From Procambarus clarkii (Eukaryota; Arthropoda; Malacostraca; Decapoda; Cambaridae): 64,000 nucleotides of DNA. The position numbers and the translations under genes were made by a program. Of the stretch, positions 46,517 through 57,565 are shown one piece after another. The stretch is from the NCBI RefSeq assembly GCF_040958095.1, contig NC_091160.1:42272194-42336193 (forward strand), read 5' to 3'. The notes beneath the pieces are model-generated. The model saw only the letters and a list, made by a program, of their open reading frames with translations, was not told where the DNA came from and ran no database searches. Positions within the stretch are counted from its first letter, which is position 1; each line of letters begins with the position of its first letter.

Positions 46517-46712
46517 ATGCGAGTCTAATCTACTAGTCAACTTTGAGTCTAATCTACTAGCCAACTTTGAGTCTAATCTACTAGCCAACTTTGAGTCTAA
46601 TCTACTAGCCAACTTTGAGTCTAATCTACTAGCCAACTTTGAGTCTAATCTACTAGCCAACTTTGAGTCTAATCTACTAGCCAACTTTGAGTCTAATCTA
46701 CTAGCCAACTAA
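46517..46712. repeat. 24-bp minisatellite, eight copies
   Basis: The unit GAGTCTAATCTACTAGCCAA plus CTTT is repeated eight times with only the first copy differing (GTCAAC). The period of 24 keeps frames, giving NLLANFES on plus and RLDSKLAS on minus. Neither resembles a protein domain. Confidence 0.95.
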
Positions 46713-47287
46713 TAACGCTAGCAAACTTTGGGTAATTCGTGAGAATATCTTCGACTATCCCTGAGTAAACAAAATAGTTATAAAGCTAGAAGTATCTCGT
46801 GCCATTTGGTTTAAATTATTACTAACGGCATTCATAACTGTGGTATAGCTCGTTCACATTTATAATTGGAGTGCTCACGGTTGCCAGATTAATTTCCTGC
46901 TGCTGAGGCTATTATAAATAGGGTCGCTCTTAGGTAAATTCAGGCAAATTTAAATTAACTGATCATGGTGTGCTGTAATACACCTCAAGAAACTTCTAAT
47001 GACACTAATTACTGTTCAATAAAACATGGCTACACGCAGGAAAGTCGTCGTTTATATTAATACTACTAAATCTCACCAGTTTTGTCTCGTTTTATACCAC
47101 AGAAATTCAAGCTCTAAGTCCAGTCTGACAATTCTTCCACAATCGATGAAGACACACGGCCTCCTTCTCCCGAACAGCGTCCTCACTGCTATCAACCAGT
47201 GCCTAAGGTCCCCAACCGGGAGGAAATTCTGTTCCTCTGTGCTGTTGTCAATGAGCAAACAAAGCGGCTCCTCTCAAAGAGGGCAAC
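46713..47287. other. Upstream region of the secreted-protein exon
   Basis: A TATAAATAG sequence lies near 46911-46919. It sits inside a stretch resembling a LINE tail (GGTAAATTCAGGCAAA), so promoter function is doubtful. CACGGTTGCCAGAT at 46876-46889 is identical to the hAT-like end at 30939. An out-of-frame ORF at 47026-47367 overlaps the next exon and is probably a shadow. Confidence 0.35.
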
Positions 47288-47958
47288 ATGAGCACGAGCA
47301 CAAACAGGGCGCTGAGCCTAGTACTGATAGTCCTAGCCTTCCTGGCACCGACTACTCGTGTGGCTAATGCTCAGGTACCCGCAGGAGGCGACGCAACAGA
47401 TAATGGCGCCGACCACAACGTGAGCGTCTCTGGTATCATCACTCCGGGGGGTGATAGCAGCGTCCTGAGCGTCCTCCAGGGCGATATCGGCGTCCTAACA
47501 GGGAACGAGGGCGAGAGCATCGTCCCCGCTACTAATGTGACCAATAATAACATCCCAGCTGCTGATGGGAGCTATAGCAACGTCCCAACTGCTACTGGAG
47601 GCGAGAGCAGTATCTCAGCTGTCAGTAGGGACGATAGCCGCGTCCCAGCTGTCAGTTCGGGGGATAGCCACGTCCCAACTACCAGATGGGGCGATAGCCG
47701 CGTCCCAGCTGTCAGTAGGGGCAATAACCGCATCCCAGCTGCCAATAGAGGCGATAGCAGCGTTCTAGGTGCTAGCGGGAGCGACAGCATTGTCCCAGGC
47801 GCCAGTGGAGACCACCTAGACGGTCCCAGCACAGGAAGATGGCGCCCTTGGAACATACCTGCTAGAGGCATGGGGCGAAATGGTTGGCCAGCCGACATCA
47901 GCTATGGGGCCAGTTGGCTCCTGGGCCACTACCACCCCCATCTCTCCAACACCAAATC
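47288..47958 (+). CDS. First exon of an unrecognised secreted repeat protein
   Basis: The frame opens with a clear signal peptide: MSTSTNRALSLVLIVLAFLA, with predicted cleavage near VANA|QVPAG (28/29). A mature region of about 195 residues follows, built of degenerate 11-residue units such as GDSRVPAVSRG, GNNRIPAANRG and GDSSVLGASGS. It has two N-glycosylation sites (NVS, NVT). The C-terminal part is rich in W, G and H (GRWRPWNIPARGMGRNGWPA, YGASWLLGHYHPHLS). The ATG context AACATGA has A at -3. The frame ends at TAA (47960-47962), but ATC|GTAAGT at 47958/47959 is a strong splice donor, so the protein probably continues in another exon. I do not recognise the family. A matrix, mucin-like or peptide precursor role would be a guess. 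Confidence 0.55.
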
Positions 47959-47984
47959 GTAAGTATTCTACCTATACCAGTTAG

Positions 47985-48720
47985 TTTAGTTCATTTATTA
48001 TGCACCCCATACCCATGTTGTGGGCGGTAGTGGAAAGGGTTACAGAGGCACATAATGGGCTCATGGACTGAACCCCACAATTCATTTAGGTAAGCAAGTT
48101 ACAATCTTGATGAGCTAGTTACAAAATTCAATATGAGTCGTCATATCAACAATGGGTTCGAGATCGACCTCAAGTACAGGTTCTAAATTAAGCAACTGAC
48201 ATATGTGGAGAGCTAGTGTCAAAATTGATATGTTTGTCCTGCACACCGCCCCCCATCCAGTGGGCAGCGGTGGATAGGTTACAATCACTTAGTTACTACC
48301 TACAGTTAGCAAACTGGGGATATTTGGCTAAAATTTCTTGTAGCAGATCATTTTGAATGAAATATTTACACATCGCTGGAACATTGGTTATAGATCTTGT
48401 TGAAGTTCTCGGTGTACTGCTGCTCTCAGATTGCTCATTGACAATCCAAGGGTACACTTAACGGCTCCTTTAAAGGCAGATTCTTTGGCTAACTTATCAG
48501 CTCTATCATGCATTCGAAGGCCAACATGAGATGGAGACCACATGAAATGGACTCTGTTACCATCCTTAATAATTTTGTTGTATTTGTGTCTAGCTTCGGA
48601 CACGAGCATGTTACAGTTATGTCTTAAAGAGTTGAGAGCATTTACACAGTCAATATTTATCAGTATTTTTTATAATTGTGGAAGTGTTATCAACTGTACT
48701 TTATTCTGCTACATTTTTCC
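47985..48720 (-). mobile_element. RNase H LINE remnant with its 3' UTR
   Basis: The minus frame at 48609-48388 reads VHFMWSPSHVGLRMHDRADK, the last RNase H motif (SPSHVG..H.RAD.LAK), then AVHRELQQDL. Positions 47985-48300 are its 3' flank, with two related blocks containing 'gggcggtagtggaaagg' and 'gggcagcggtggatagg'. Confidence 0.7.
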
Positions 48721-48960
48721 TGAAGTATTTGTAACAGTTTTTCCCGGCGCCTGACACACAATATATAATGGCAATAATTCGTCACGTCTGCCTGAGCCAC
48801 ACGGGATTATAGATTATATTGCGTGTAGTCTCGTGTTGCTGGAGATCACCATTGGTTATTCCGCCCCTTGTTCCCCGGCCTCCTTAAAGCACCACACGCC
48901 CACATCACCCACACACATCCTACCTTCCCGACACCCAGTAATTCCTCTCCCATATTATAT
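48721..48960. other. No feature seen
   Basis: AT-rich to neutral sequence with no frame or repeat match of note. Confidence 0.4.
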
Positions 48961-48974
48961 ATATATAATATATA

Positions 48975-49255
48975 TATAACTGAAAACTCACACCCCAGAA
49001 GTGACTCGAACCCATACTGCCAGGAGCACTCTGCTGGCGTACAGGATCCCTTAACCGCTCAACCAACTCGACCGGATAAAAGAGGATGGTACCCGAGGCT
49101 ATTTCCATCCCCCCGCCGGCACTCGGTTGGTAATCTTGGGCATGGTATTTTATCAAATCACCTCATTCTTTGGGGCACACGTGAGGAACACAAATGTCAC
49201 TTCTGGGGTGTGAGTTTTCAGTTGCATATAGTCCTGGGGACCATTCAGGCTTGTT

Positions 49256-49350
<95 letters not shown>
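48975..49350. mobile_element. SINE related to the 252-bp palindrome unit, with (TA)n
   Basis: Positions 48978-49195 match the 252-bp unit of 23411-25314 with differences in the tRNA-like part (box B complement GACTCGAACCC, box A complement CCGCTCAACCA). At 49196 the orientation flips: TCACTTCTGGGGTGTGAGTT..CAGTTGCATATAGTCC repeats the 3' end inverted and runs into (TA)n (49258-49348). It is thus a single-unit version of the palindrome. Confidence 0.85.
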
Positions 49351-49351
<1 letters not shown>

Positions 49352-49790
49352 ATATAATGTTAGCTTGCAGCCACATTAAACAGAGGATGAATGAAGCTGG
49401 AGCCAACTGTGTGCCAGTCTGTGTGTCTGAGCCAACTGTGTGTGCTAAGTTGGTTGACTTGACTTCAATAGCATTTACGTGTTGATAGAACTTGTTGCAG
49501 ATATGAGTACACCTTAACTTGAGTGATGTAATCATCCTGAGAGTGACACAGCATTAGTCTGTTGATGGTTGAGCGCCTTGTGTTGTGATTTCCAACTTCT
49601 TCTTAACAAAGTTGTTCCAGACGAGGAACCTTGCAATGAAGACATTATCGTTATATACAGCACCAATTATGCCCACAATATATCATCAGTATACACGAGC
49701 TCTGGGGCTCTGGTATACTCTCCAGTCCAACCGTTGGACTCCACAGTATACCAGACGGGACTCCAACCACAGTGGTGGAGGTATTGGGGT
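49351..49790. other. No gene seen
   Basis: Mixed sequence. Short overlapping frames reach into the next minisatellite but show no domain. Confidence 0.4.
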
Positions 49791-50040
49791 GGGCGTATGT
49801 GGGAGGTGTGTGGAGGTGTGTGGAGGTGTGTGGGGAGGTGTGTGGAGGTGTGTGGAGGTGTGGGAAGGTGTGTGGAGGTGTAGGGAGGTGTAGGGAGATG
49901 TGGGAAGGTGTGGAGAGGTGTAGGGAGGTGTGGGGAGGTGTAGGGAGGTGTGTGGAGGTGTAGGGAGGTGTGGGGAGGAGTGGGGAGGTGTAGGGAGGTG
50001 TGGGGAGGTGTGTGGGGGAGGAGGAGGAGGTAAGAGGAGG
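49790..50040. repeat. G-rich minisatellite (ggtgtgtggaggtgtaggga)
   Basis: Irregular 8-10-bp units GGTGTGTGGA, GGTGTAGGGA and GGTGTGGGGA are repeated about 25 times. The plus strand could form G-quadruplexes. Frames such as VWRCVEVCGG are translation artefacts. Confidence 0.9.
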
Positions 50041-50069
50041 GGTTATGGTGGTGGAGAATGCGAGAGCCA

Positions 50070-51205
50070 GGTATATAGAGCCCCAGGTATATAGAGCCAG
50101 GTATACAGAGCCCCAGGTATATAGAGCCAGGTATACAGAGCCCAGGTATATAGAGCCAGGTATTTAGAGCCCCAGGTATATAGAGCCAGGTATACAGAGC
50201 CCCAGGTACATAGAGCCAGGTATACAGAGCCCCAGGTATATAGAGCCAGGTATACAGAGCCCCAGGTATATAGAGCCAGGTATACAGAGCCCCAGGTATA
50301 TAGAGCCCCAAGTATATAGAGCCCCAAGTATATAGAGCCCCAAGTAGATAGAGCGCCAGGTATATAGAGTCCCAGGTATATAGTCAAGTATATAGAGCCA
50401 GGTATACAGAGCCAGGTATATAGAGCCCCAGGTGTATAGAGCCCCAGGTATATATTCAGGTATACAGAGCCAGGTATATAGAGCTCCAGGTATACAGAGC
50501 CAGGTATACAGATCCAGATATATAGCCATATATATAGAGCCCCAGGTATATAGAGCGAGGTATATAGAGTCAGGTATATAGAGCCAGGAATATAGAGCCC
50601 TAGGTATATAGCCAGGTATATAGAGCCCCAGGTATATAGAGCCAGGTATAAAGAGTCAGGTATACAGAGCCACGTATACAGAGCCAGGTATATAGAGCCA
50701 GGTATACAGAGCCAGGTATATAGAGCCAGGTATACAGAGCCAGGTATATAGAGCCAGGTATACAGAGCCAGGTATATAGAGCCAGGTATACAGAGCCAGG
50801 TATATAGAGCCAGGTATACAGAGCCAGGTATATAGAGCCAGGTATACAGAGCCAGGTATACAGAGCCAGGTATAAAGAGTCAGGTATACAGAGCCAGGTA
50901 TATAGAGCCACGTATACAGACCCAGGTATACAGAGCCAGGTATACAGAGCCAGGTATACAGAGCCAGGTATATAGGGCCAGGTATACAGAGCCAGGTATA
51001 CAGAGCCAGGTATATAGAACCAGGTATATAGAGCCAGGTATACAGAGCCAGGTATACAGAGCCAGGTATATAGAACCAGGTATATAGAGCCAGGTATACA
51101 GAGCCAGGTATACAGAGCCAGGAATATAGAGCCAGGTATACAGAGCCAGATATACAGAGCCAGGAATACAGAGCCAGGTATACAGAGCCAGAGATATACA
51201 GAGAT
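50070..51205. repeat. 14/16-bp minisatellite (gagccaggtatata)
   Basis: About 75 units occur. The first half mixes 16-bp GAGCCCCAGGTATATA with 14-bp GAGCCAGGTATACA. The second half is nearly all 14-bp, with TATATA and TATACA alternating. The reverse strand translates as ALYTWLCIPGSIY, an artefact of frame-open repeats. Confidence 0.93.
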
Positions 51206-51750
51206 AACTATCCAGGTGGGTTGAGGGGGGGGGGGATTTTCTCATGTAATGGATTTTCTCGGAGGACGGCTGGCGTGTGACTATCATTCTGAATATATCA
51301 CTGTATATGTGAAATCAATAAATACTTCACGTTACACAATGAAATCACAAAACCTGACATATCTGTGATAAAATCATTGGAGCAGGACGGTGGGATCGAA
51401 TCTGCGTCTGGGGTGACCCAGGATGCTGGGTCCTTCCTCATCCTGCTCTAAAGATTTTCTAATGTTTCATATTCTTTGTTTCTAAACCGAGTAAATCGTC
51501 CCTGTTAATTGATGACAAATGTTTTGTGTCGTTAAGTATAGACACGATTGTATTAATTTTGGGTGCGTAAGTAACTGTGTAAATGTGTACACATGACTTC
51601 CTGAATGTGTGGCGTATGATCATGTGTGTGAGTGTGCACGTATATGAACACATTAGTGCGAAAACATGTGTGGTGTGTGCACATGAATGAGTGCATTGTG
51701 TCCACGTGTCGCTGTGTGCGTGAGTGATTACTAATTAATCCATTACTAAT
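51206..51750. other. No gene seen
   Basis: Unique-looking sequence with a G-run at 51225-51234 and a GTGT-rich stretch near 51600-51720. Confidence 0.4.
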
Positions 51751-51754
51751 TAAT

Positions 51755-51958
51755 CATCGTCAAATTTTCTTACAATGTTCCCGTTAACATTTCTCAATTT
51801 TGCAAGAAATTACCTACTTAAAATTATCTGTTAGATTAAGGACCTGCCCGAAACGCTATGCGTGTTAGTGGCTTTACAAGAATGTAAAAACTTCAATGCT
51901 ATGTACTCTCATAAACCCAATGTCTCTTCTTGCATATAAATGAATAAATAAATAAATG
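51755..51958 (+). mobile_element. LINE 3' UTR and tail
   Basis: It matches 36130-36245, then the canonical tail GCCCGAAACGCTATGCGTGT..AGTGGCTTTACAAGAATGTAA, and ends ATGAATAAATAAATAAATG. It is useful as the best tail reference in the window. Confidence 0.8.
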
Positions 51959-52177
51959 TAGTTACAGCATGTTCCGTTTCCCCTATAATGTTTATCATAT
52001 GATTTTTAAACTGCCGATAGTTTTGCCATCCACCACTTACTCACTTAAGATTCGCCGCTCTGCTACCGGAGGGCGCTGACGTTCGGCCCGGGCTGTCAGT
52101 GTTGACCTGTAGCTGCTGCGTGGTGGTCGTCTTGTTGACGGTGTGGTGCGGCCATTGGCCGGGGCCTGGCGGGTGTT

Positions 52178-53540
52178 ATGGCGTCGGCTAGTGGTGGCCG
52201 TGTTCGCCGGGTCGACACTGCCCGGCTTGATTTCTCGGCGCCCGTTGACTGGCCCTTGGTGGAGGTTGCTCTTATGGACGTTTATGAAAGTGGAGTACCC
52301 TGATCTCTACAGTTTAGAGAAACTTTCTCCTACCCGGGTGGCGGTGTGACGTTCTCCTCGGCGAGTGTGTATCAACTGTTTGTGCGCCGCTGGGGTACGC
52401 AGACGCATGTACTTCCGGATTCTGCTGTGACGGTGGAGGTCTCAGATCCGTGGGGACCCCTGATGTTTGTAACTGTCCATGGTGCGCAGGTACAGTTTCC
52501 TGAGGAGCTGTGCGCTGCGTTCCGTCGGTATGGTGAAGTGGTTGGGCACCGTCATACCTGTCTGCATAGTGGGCGCCTGAAGGGGCTCTGTATGGGTGCG
52601 CGTACTTTGCGCATGCGGCTCTCTGGGGCTATTCCCTCCCGGGTGGCTGTGTGTGGATTTTACGTGCGTGTGTTTTACCAGGGTCAGACTTGCTCCTGCT
52701 TCCGGTGTGGTGAGGTGGAACATTTCGCTGCTGCTTGCCGTGCCCCTCGCTCGGCAGACCCATCGGTGTTCCATGGGGATGATTTTCCGCTTTTGCTGGA
52801 GGCTGGGGCGCCCTCTGTGGAACCGGGCTCTATGGGCGCACTTGGAGAGGTGTCTTTCCCTGTTGTCCCTGTCTCTACGTCTGCTGCTGGTCCCTCCGCT
52901 TTGCCAGTTGACTCTGCTGTTCTCGCGGCTCCTGCTTCACGTGCACCTTTGCTGGTGGCGGCGGAAGTGCAAAGCGTCCTGTGTGATGTCTTGGTGTCTG
53001 ACACGTGTGGTGTGGGGTCGGAGGGCGGCCCGTGTGCTGTAGCCGGTGCGTTGCCCGAGGCCGGGGGGTGGTGTTGCTACGGTGTATCCTGGTGGCCAGC
53101 TCTGCGGTGTTCCTGCGGCTGGTGAAGTGGTGCCGCCATCTACGGTTGGTTGTGCTGTGCTTCCTGTGGTTGCGCTGGGATCTTCTGTTCCTCGACGGAA
53201 GCGCGCTCTGCGGGATCGGTCGCACGGCCGTGGGCCCCCTGGGAAGAGGATCGAGGCTTCGGATGGTGTGGCTTTGGCTGGTGCTCCTCTCGTAGTTCCT
53301 CCTCCCCCTTCAAAAGCGGGGTCTGGCGATGAGCATGGCATCGGGCTCGAGGCGGCGGAGGACGTGGATGGTGTTACCAGCGCCTGGGGAGCCCTCGTCG
53401 GGTGGTGTCCATCCCTTGATTGTTAAGGCGGTTCCTGGCCGATCGTCTTCCAAGGTGCGGCGGAGGGTTGAGCCTGGTGGTGTGGGTGTGGCTCCCGCTG
53501 CGGGTGCGGTTGTGTCCCCTGTAGGGCACGTCGGGTTGGG
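52178..53540 (+). pseudogene. ORF1 (gag-like, zinc knuckle) of the L1/Tx1-like element
   Basis: An ATG at 52178 starts MASASGGRVRRVDTARLDFS, broken by a stop near 52300. The frame from 52346 continues with VAVCGFYVRVFYQGQTCSCF and a CCHC knuckle C-x2-C-x4-H-x4-C (CFRCGEVEHFAAAC), then a proline/alanine-rich tail that changes frame near 53125. Such knuckles occur in ORF1 of Tx1-type elements and serve in RNA binding. Confidence 0.75.
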
Positions 53541-53560
53541 GGTATCCTGAGATTCTCCCG

Positions 53561-54240
53561 ATGGCGCCCTCCGTTGTATGTGCGACTTTGAATGTTATAA
53601 GTTTGAATGATCTTGGGGTCCAGTTGGGCCTGTTGGATGTTCTGCAGGAGCAGCGCATGGATGTGGCTCTGGTCCAGGAGCATAATGTTTGTGATGTGTG
53701 TGTGTTGCAGTATTTGAGTGTGCATTTTCATGTTGTGCTCAACCCGCCGAGGACGTCTTTCAGGGGGACGATGATGTTTTCTAGGAGGGCTTCCTTCTCC
53801 GTGCTTCACACGGAGATGGATGAGGATGGGCGGGTTTTGTTTGTGAGGGTTGAGTTTTTGGGGGGTTGTCATTCAGTTCCTGACGGTGTACGCCCCCTCT
53901 GGGGCGGCGTGCCATCAGGAGCGGGAGGAGTTTTTTCGGGTGGGGCTTCTTCCTTTCCTGCGCCATGATACGCAGAGTTTGATTTTTGGTGGGGATCTTA
54001 ATTGTGTGGCGAGTGCGTGGGACTGTAGTGGCGCCCGCCCGCATAATGTCTCGGGTGCGCTGCAGGAGGTGGTGCGTTCTTGCGGTTTCCGGGATGCTGC
54101 TGTGCTCTGTGGGGGCGAGTTATCCTTTACTTTTGCTGCGCGTGGGGCGCGTTCGAGGATTGATCGGGTGTATGTTACTTTCGGGGGTGTTCTGTGTTTG
54201 CTTTCCACACTGTCCCGATTGCATTCTCGGACCATAGTTT
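53561..54240 (+). pseudogene. Endonuclease domain of the L1/Tx1-like element
   Basis: It begins CATLNVISLNDLGVQLGLLD and VALVQEH. After a frame change near 53850 it gives LTVYAPSGAACHQEREEFF, LIFGGDLNCVASAWDCSGA, LSFTFAARGARSRIDRVYV and a final SDH-like region. GGDLN-CV--A-D and SRIDR are characteristic of L1/Tx1-type endonucleases. Confidence 0.85.
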
Positions 54241-54299
54241 AGTGGTGGTCCGGGTTGGTGTGCCCAGTCAGGTGCGGGGTGGTGGAAGCTGAATTGTTG

Positions 54300-57160
54300 G
54301 TTGCTGCGTTGTCCGGGTTTGTGCCCAGTTTCGGGTATGGTGGGTCGGGGTTCTGAGTTTCCTTCTGTTTTGGATTGGTGGGAGTGGTGTAAGGTGCAGT
54401 GTCGGTTGTTTTTTCGGGTGGTTGCCAAACGTGAGTCTGCTGGGAGGTTTGGGTTACTGCGGTTGTTACAGGCGAGGCTTTCGCGGTTGTACGTGCGGTA
54501 CAATGCTGGGATTGACTGTTTTGGGGAGATTGCGGAGTGCAAGGCGCGCATTTGTGGTCTGCGGGAGGAGTGGGCCGAGGGTGTTCGTGTGCGTGCTCGT
54601 GTGGGTGAGCGTGTTTCTCCGTTTCTTTTAGGGAAGGCGAAGGCTGCGCGAGAGACTGTTCTTTTTACGGCTCTGCAACGGCCGGATGGGTCCGTTGTTT
54701 CAGACACCGGTGATGTGTTGCCTTATGTTCGGCAGGAGTTGGCTGCGCTCTATGAGGAGGTGGATGGGGACGCCGCGCTTGCGGTTGGTTTTTTGAGTGG
54801 GTGCGTTCCAGGTTTGTCTGCTGAGGATTGTGTTGGTTTGGTGGCAGATGTTTCGTTGGGGGAACTTTTCGATGTGGTCAGGTCATTTCGTTCTGGGAAG
54901 GTGCCGGGCTCAGATGGTGTTACGGCCCTCTCGGGACGCAACGGGGTTCTCACTCTGATGTTGTTAGAGGAAGATATATGTATCCGTTCCCAAGCCAGTA
55001 GTGGCTATCAAGGGATGAGATCCGTGACGCAAGTAACTTAAAAGGGAGTAGGGAAAGAAAGTTAAGAACTTAATATTATAATGTTCACCATCACCATTTA
55101 AATATATAAAATTAAAGCGTACACAAGGGGGAGGGGTATTAACACTTTACAAAGGGGATCATGCACAATCTAGTCTTCTGCTGAAGACTCTTGATCAAGA
55201 AGCTAGGTGCTGAGTCCGCGGTGCTTTCTTCGTGGCCTCAAGACGTGTCTTCTGAGAATGCCGAGCCTACCCTGGCCACAGGTCAGCCAAAACACAGGTC
55301 CACTGGGGGCACCGTCGTGGAGGCCGTCAACCACACGTCCAGCAGGTCTGCTGGCAGGTACTGAGCCACCAAGGCTGGTACGGCCACTCCACGAACGATA
55401 AAAGGGGTACGCCCTAGACAGGAGTCTCGTGTGATATCACAAATCACCCTCCTGTCCTCAATACCCCAGTGGATTATCGTCTCCAACAGTCGGTCCCGGG
55501 TAAATCCTTTCACTGCCACTCCACTGGCAGGCTAACACACCACAGTGTTCTTCCGGGGGGACGACGTCACAACAGCTGCAGCAAACTTCACAGTATGGAG
55601 ACTGGCTGCCTCGGGTAGACTGACTCCACTTCCATCACAGTGGTCCCAGGTCGGCTCTGTAAGCAGACACGTCATCAATAACTGGGACACTAATACATCT
55701 CACTTACAGGCTCAGATACTAACACCTGACGTATCCAGTCCATAGATGGCGCTGTCGTCGGAGCACCACCTCACCAGAGGTCAGGAGCGGCTGTGTTGTG
55801 AGCTGCACAGGACTGGAAACTGGCCCTTGTGGCCGATATTCGCCGTCCCCATCCGGTGTCGTCGTTCGTTTGGCGGGGGTTTCGGGAGCTGACCCACAGA
55901 TGGCGTAGTTGTTACTGCTCCTTGCTCGGACGCTGAATCCGGGTTCGTAACAGATGGTCTTCCTGTTGAGTTTTATGTTGCCTTTTGAGATGTGCTGGGG
56001 GAGTTCTTTTGGAGGTGGTCCGGGCTTGCCTTCGGGGGTGCGTTCTGCCTGTCTCAGTGCATTGGGATTGTGCGGTTACTCCCGAAGCCGGGCGATTTGC
56101 GGTTCTTCTCGAACTGGAGGCCCATTACGTTGTTGAATGTGGACTATAAGATCCTGTCAAAGGTTTTGGCTGGTCTGTGTCGCTGTGTTGTTGCGTCTGT
56201 TGTTTCTGTGGAACAGTTTTGTGGTGTTCCGGGTCGTTCGTTACTGCAGTGCAATGCGTTGTTTTTAGGATGTGCTTATGTATGTGTCGGGCTCTCGCTC
56301 GTCGGCGGCGATGCTCTGCCTGGATTGGTCGAAGGCTTTCGACCGTGTGTCTTTTGCCTTTGATTTTCGTGTGTTAGAGCGGCTTGGGTTTCCGCTTTTG
56401 TTTATTCATTGGGTGCGTATGTTGTACGCTCGGTGTTGCAGCCGGGTATGCATTAATGGGTTCTTGAGTGCTCCTTTCCCTGTGTGCCGTTCGGTGCGGC
56501 AGAGTTCTCCGCTTTCTATGTCCTCTATGTGCTCTTTCAGGAGCCTTTTTTTCGGGCGGTCAAGGCCTGTGCGTTGATCCGCCCTCCCCGGCTGCCGTCC
56601 GGTCTTCGGTTCCCCATCTGCGGTTATGCAGATGATACCGTCCTATTTGTGGCCTCGGAGTGTTCTGTTGGGGCGGTCCAGGCCATGGTTGAGAGGTTTG
56701 AGTTGGCCACTGGGGCCCAAGTTAATCGTGCCAAGTCCGGACTTCTGGGTATCGGTGGGTGGTCCTCTCGCCTTGTGTGGGAGGGGTCTTGGTTTCCGGT
56801 GGTCTCCTCTCTTCGTGTTCTGGAGATCACCTGGTTCACTTCCTACGAACACTCTTTGGAATATAATTGGGGTGCGGTTTCGTGTAGTGTTGGTGTTGCG
56901 GTTGGGTTGTTGGCAGCGCGCCCGTTGACGATTTATCAGCGGGTGTTGCTGGTTACTTGTAAGGTTTTGCGTGTTTGGTTCATGGCTCGGTGTTTTCCCA
57001 TGGATCGCCGGCTGGCTCTGGGGTTGGAACGTCAGGTTTATAGGTACGTGTGGTGTGGACGTTACCACCCAGTTCGTCGCTCGACGTTGGTGTTAGCTGT
57101 GCGGGAGGGTGGGGTTGGTATTCCGGATGTGTTTACCAGAGCCCGGGCGCTGTTCTAGGT
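54300..57160 (+). pseudogene. Reverse transcriptase of the L1/Tx1-like element (interrupted)
   Basis: N-terminal helical region: ARLSRLYVRYNAGIDCFGEI. RT motifs: RSFRSGKVPGSDG|LPVEFY (split by the LTR), RLLPKPGDLRFFSNWRPITL, LCLDWSKAFDRVSF, and catalytic YADDTVLF at 56625. Later comes AQVNRAKSGLLGIGGWSSRL and MDRRLALGLERQVYRYVWCG. At least three frameshifts and a TGA for TGG (AF*DVLG, near 55990) disable it. Confidence 0.88.
54918..55952. mobile_element. Solo LTR (1035 bp) with 5-bp target duplication
   Basis: The element starts TGTTACGGCC and ends TTCGTAACA, so TG..CA with a 7-bp inverted TGTTACG/CGTAACA. GATGG flanks both sides (54913-54917 and 55953-55957). Removing it restores the RT codons GSDG-LPVEFY. 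No gag-pol or second LTR is present, so it is a solo LTR left by recombination, most likely of a Gypsy or BEL-type element. Confidence 0.92.
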
Positions 57161-57565
57161 CTCGTTGCGTCAGGGATTGGCGATGCGTGGGGGGGCTCAA
57201 TGCTTTGTGTTTATTATTGTTCGGTTAGTTCTAGTTTTTTGGTGGATTTCGGTGGTTGTCGGGAGGTGGCCTCCTGTACCCCTCCTGTTTACTCTTGGGC
57301 GGTGGATATTCTCAGGGCTGTCTGCCGTTGTCCGGGTTTTATGTCTCTTTCCGTTAAGGCGATTTATGGGATTTTGTTTCGTCGTGTTCGGCCGTGGGTG
57401 GAGGCTTTATTCCCATGTTGGGATTGGGGGGAGGTGTGGGCGGCGTTGAGGCGCGGTTTTTGGCGCTGCAGCAACGGGAGTTGTTGTTTCGCGTGTTACA
57501 TTTGTCGTTAGCGACAAATGAACGGTTGTGCATGCTGGGTTTGCGCGCCTCTGCCGCGTGTGTCC

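Larger units (their letters stand above)
52090..57565 (+). mobile_element. GC-rich L1/Tx1-like retrotransposon, decayed, split by a solo LTR
   Basis: The order is a zinc-knuckle ORF1, an AP-like endonuclease and a reverse transcriptase, all on plus but spread over shifting frames. The sequence is strikingly G/T-rich at third positions compared with the AT-rich surroundings. The RT continues across the LTR (54918-55952): before it reads KVPGSDG, after it LPVEFYVAF. The 3' end is cut near 57565, where a different LINE fragment begins. Confidence 0.88.

Noticed and set aside
46905-46925. TATA box for the secreted-protein gene
   Set aside because: The surrounding sequence matches a LINE-tail repeat found near 26375 and 28010, and no initiator at a fitting distance is convincing.
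49569-51287. Repeat ORFs such as ALYTWLCIPGSIY and VWRCVEVCGG
   Set aside because: They are by-products of short-period minisatellites.
52442-54707. Long minus-strand ORFs in the GC-rich element
   Set aside because: They are antisense shadows of the retrotransposon's ORF1, endonuclease and RT, which carry recognisable motifs on plus.
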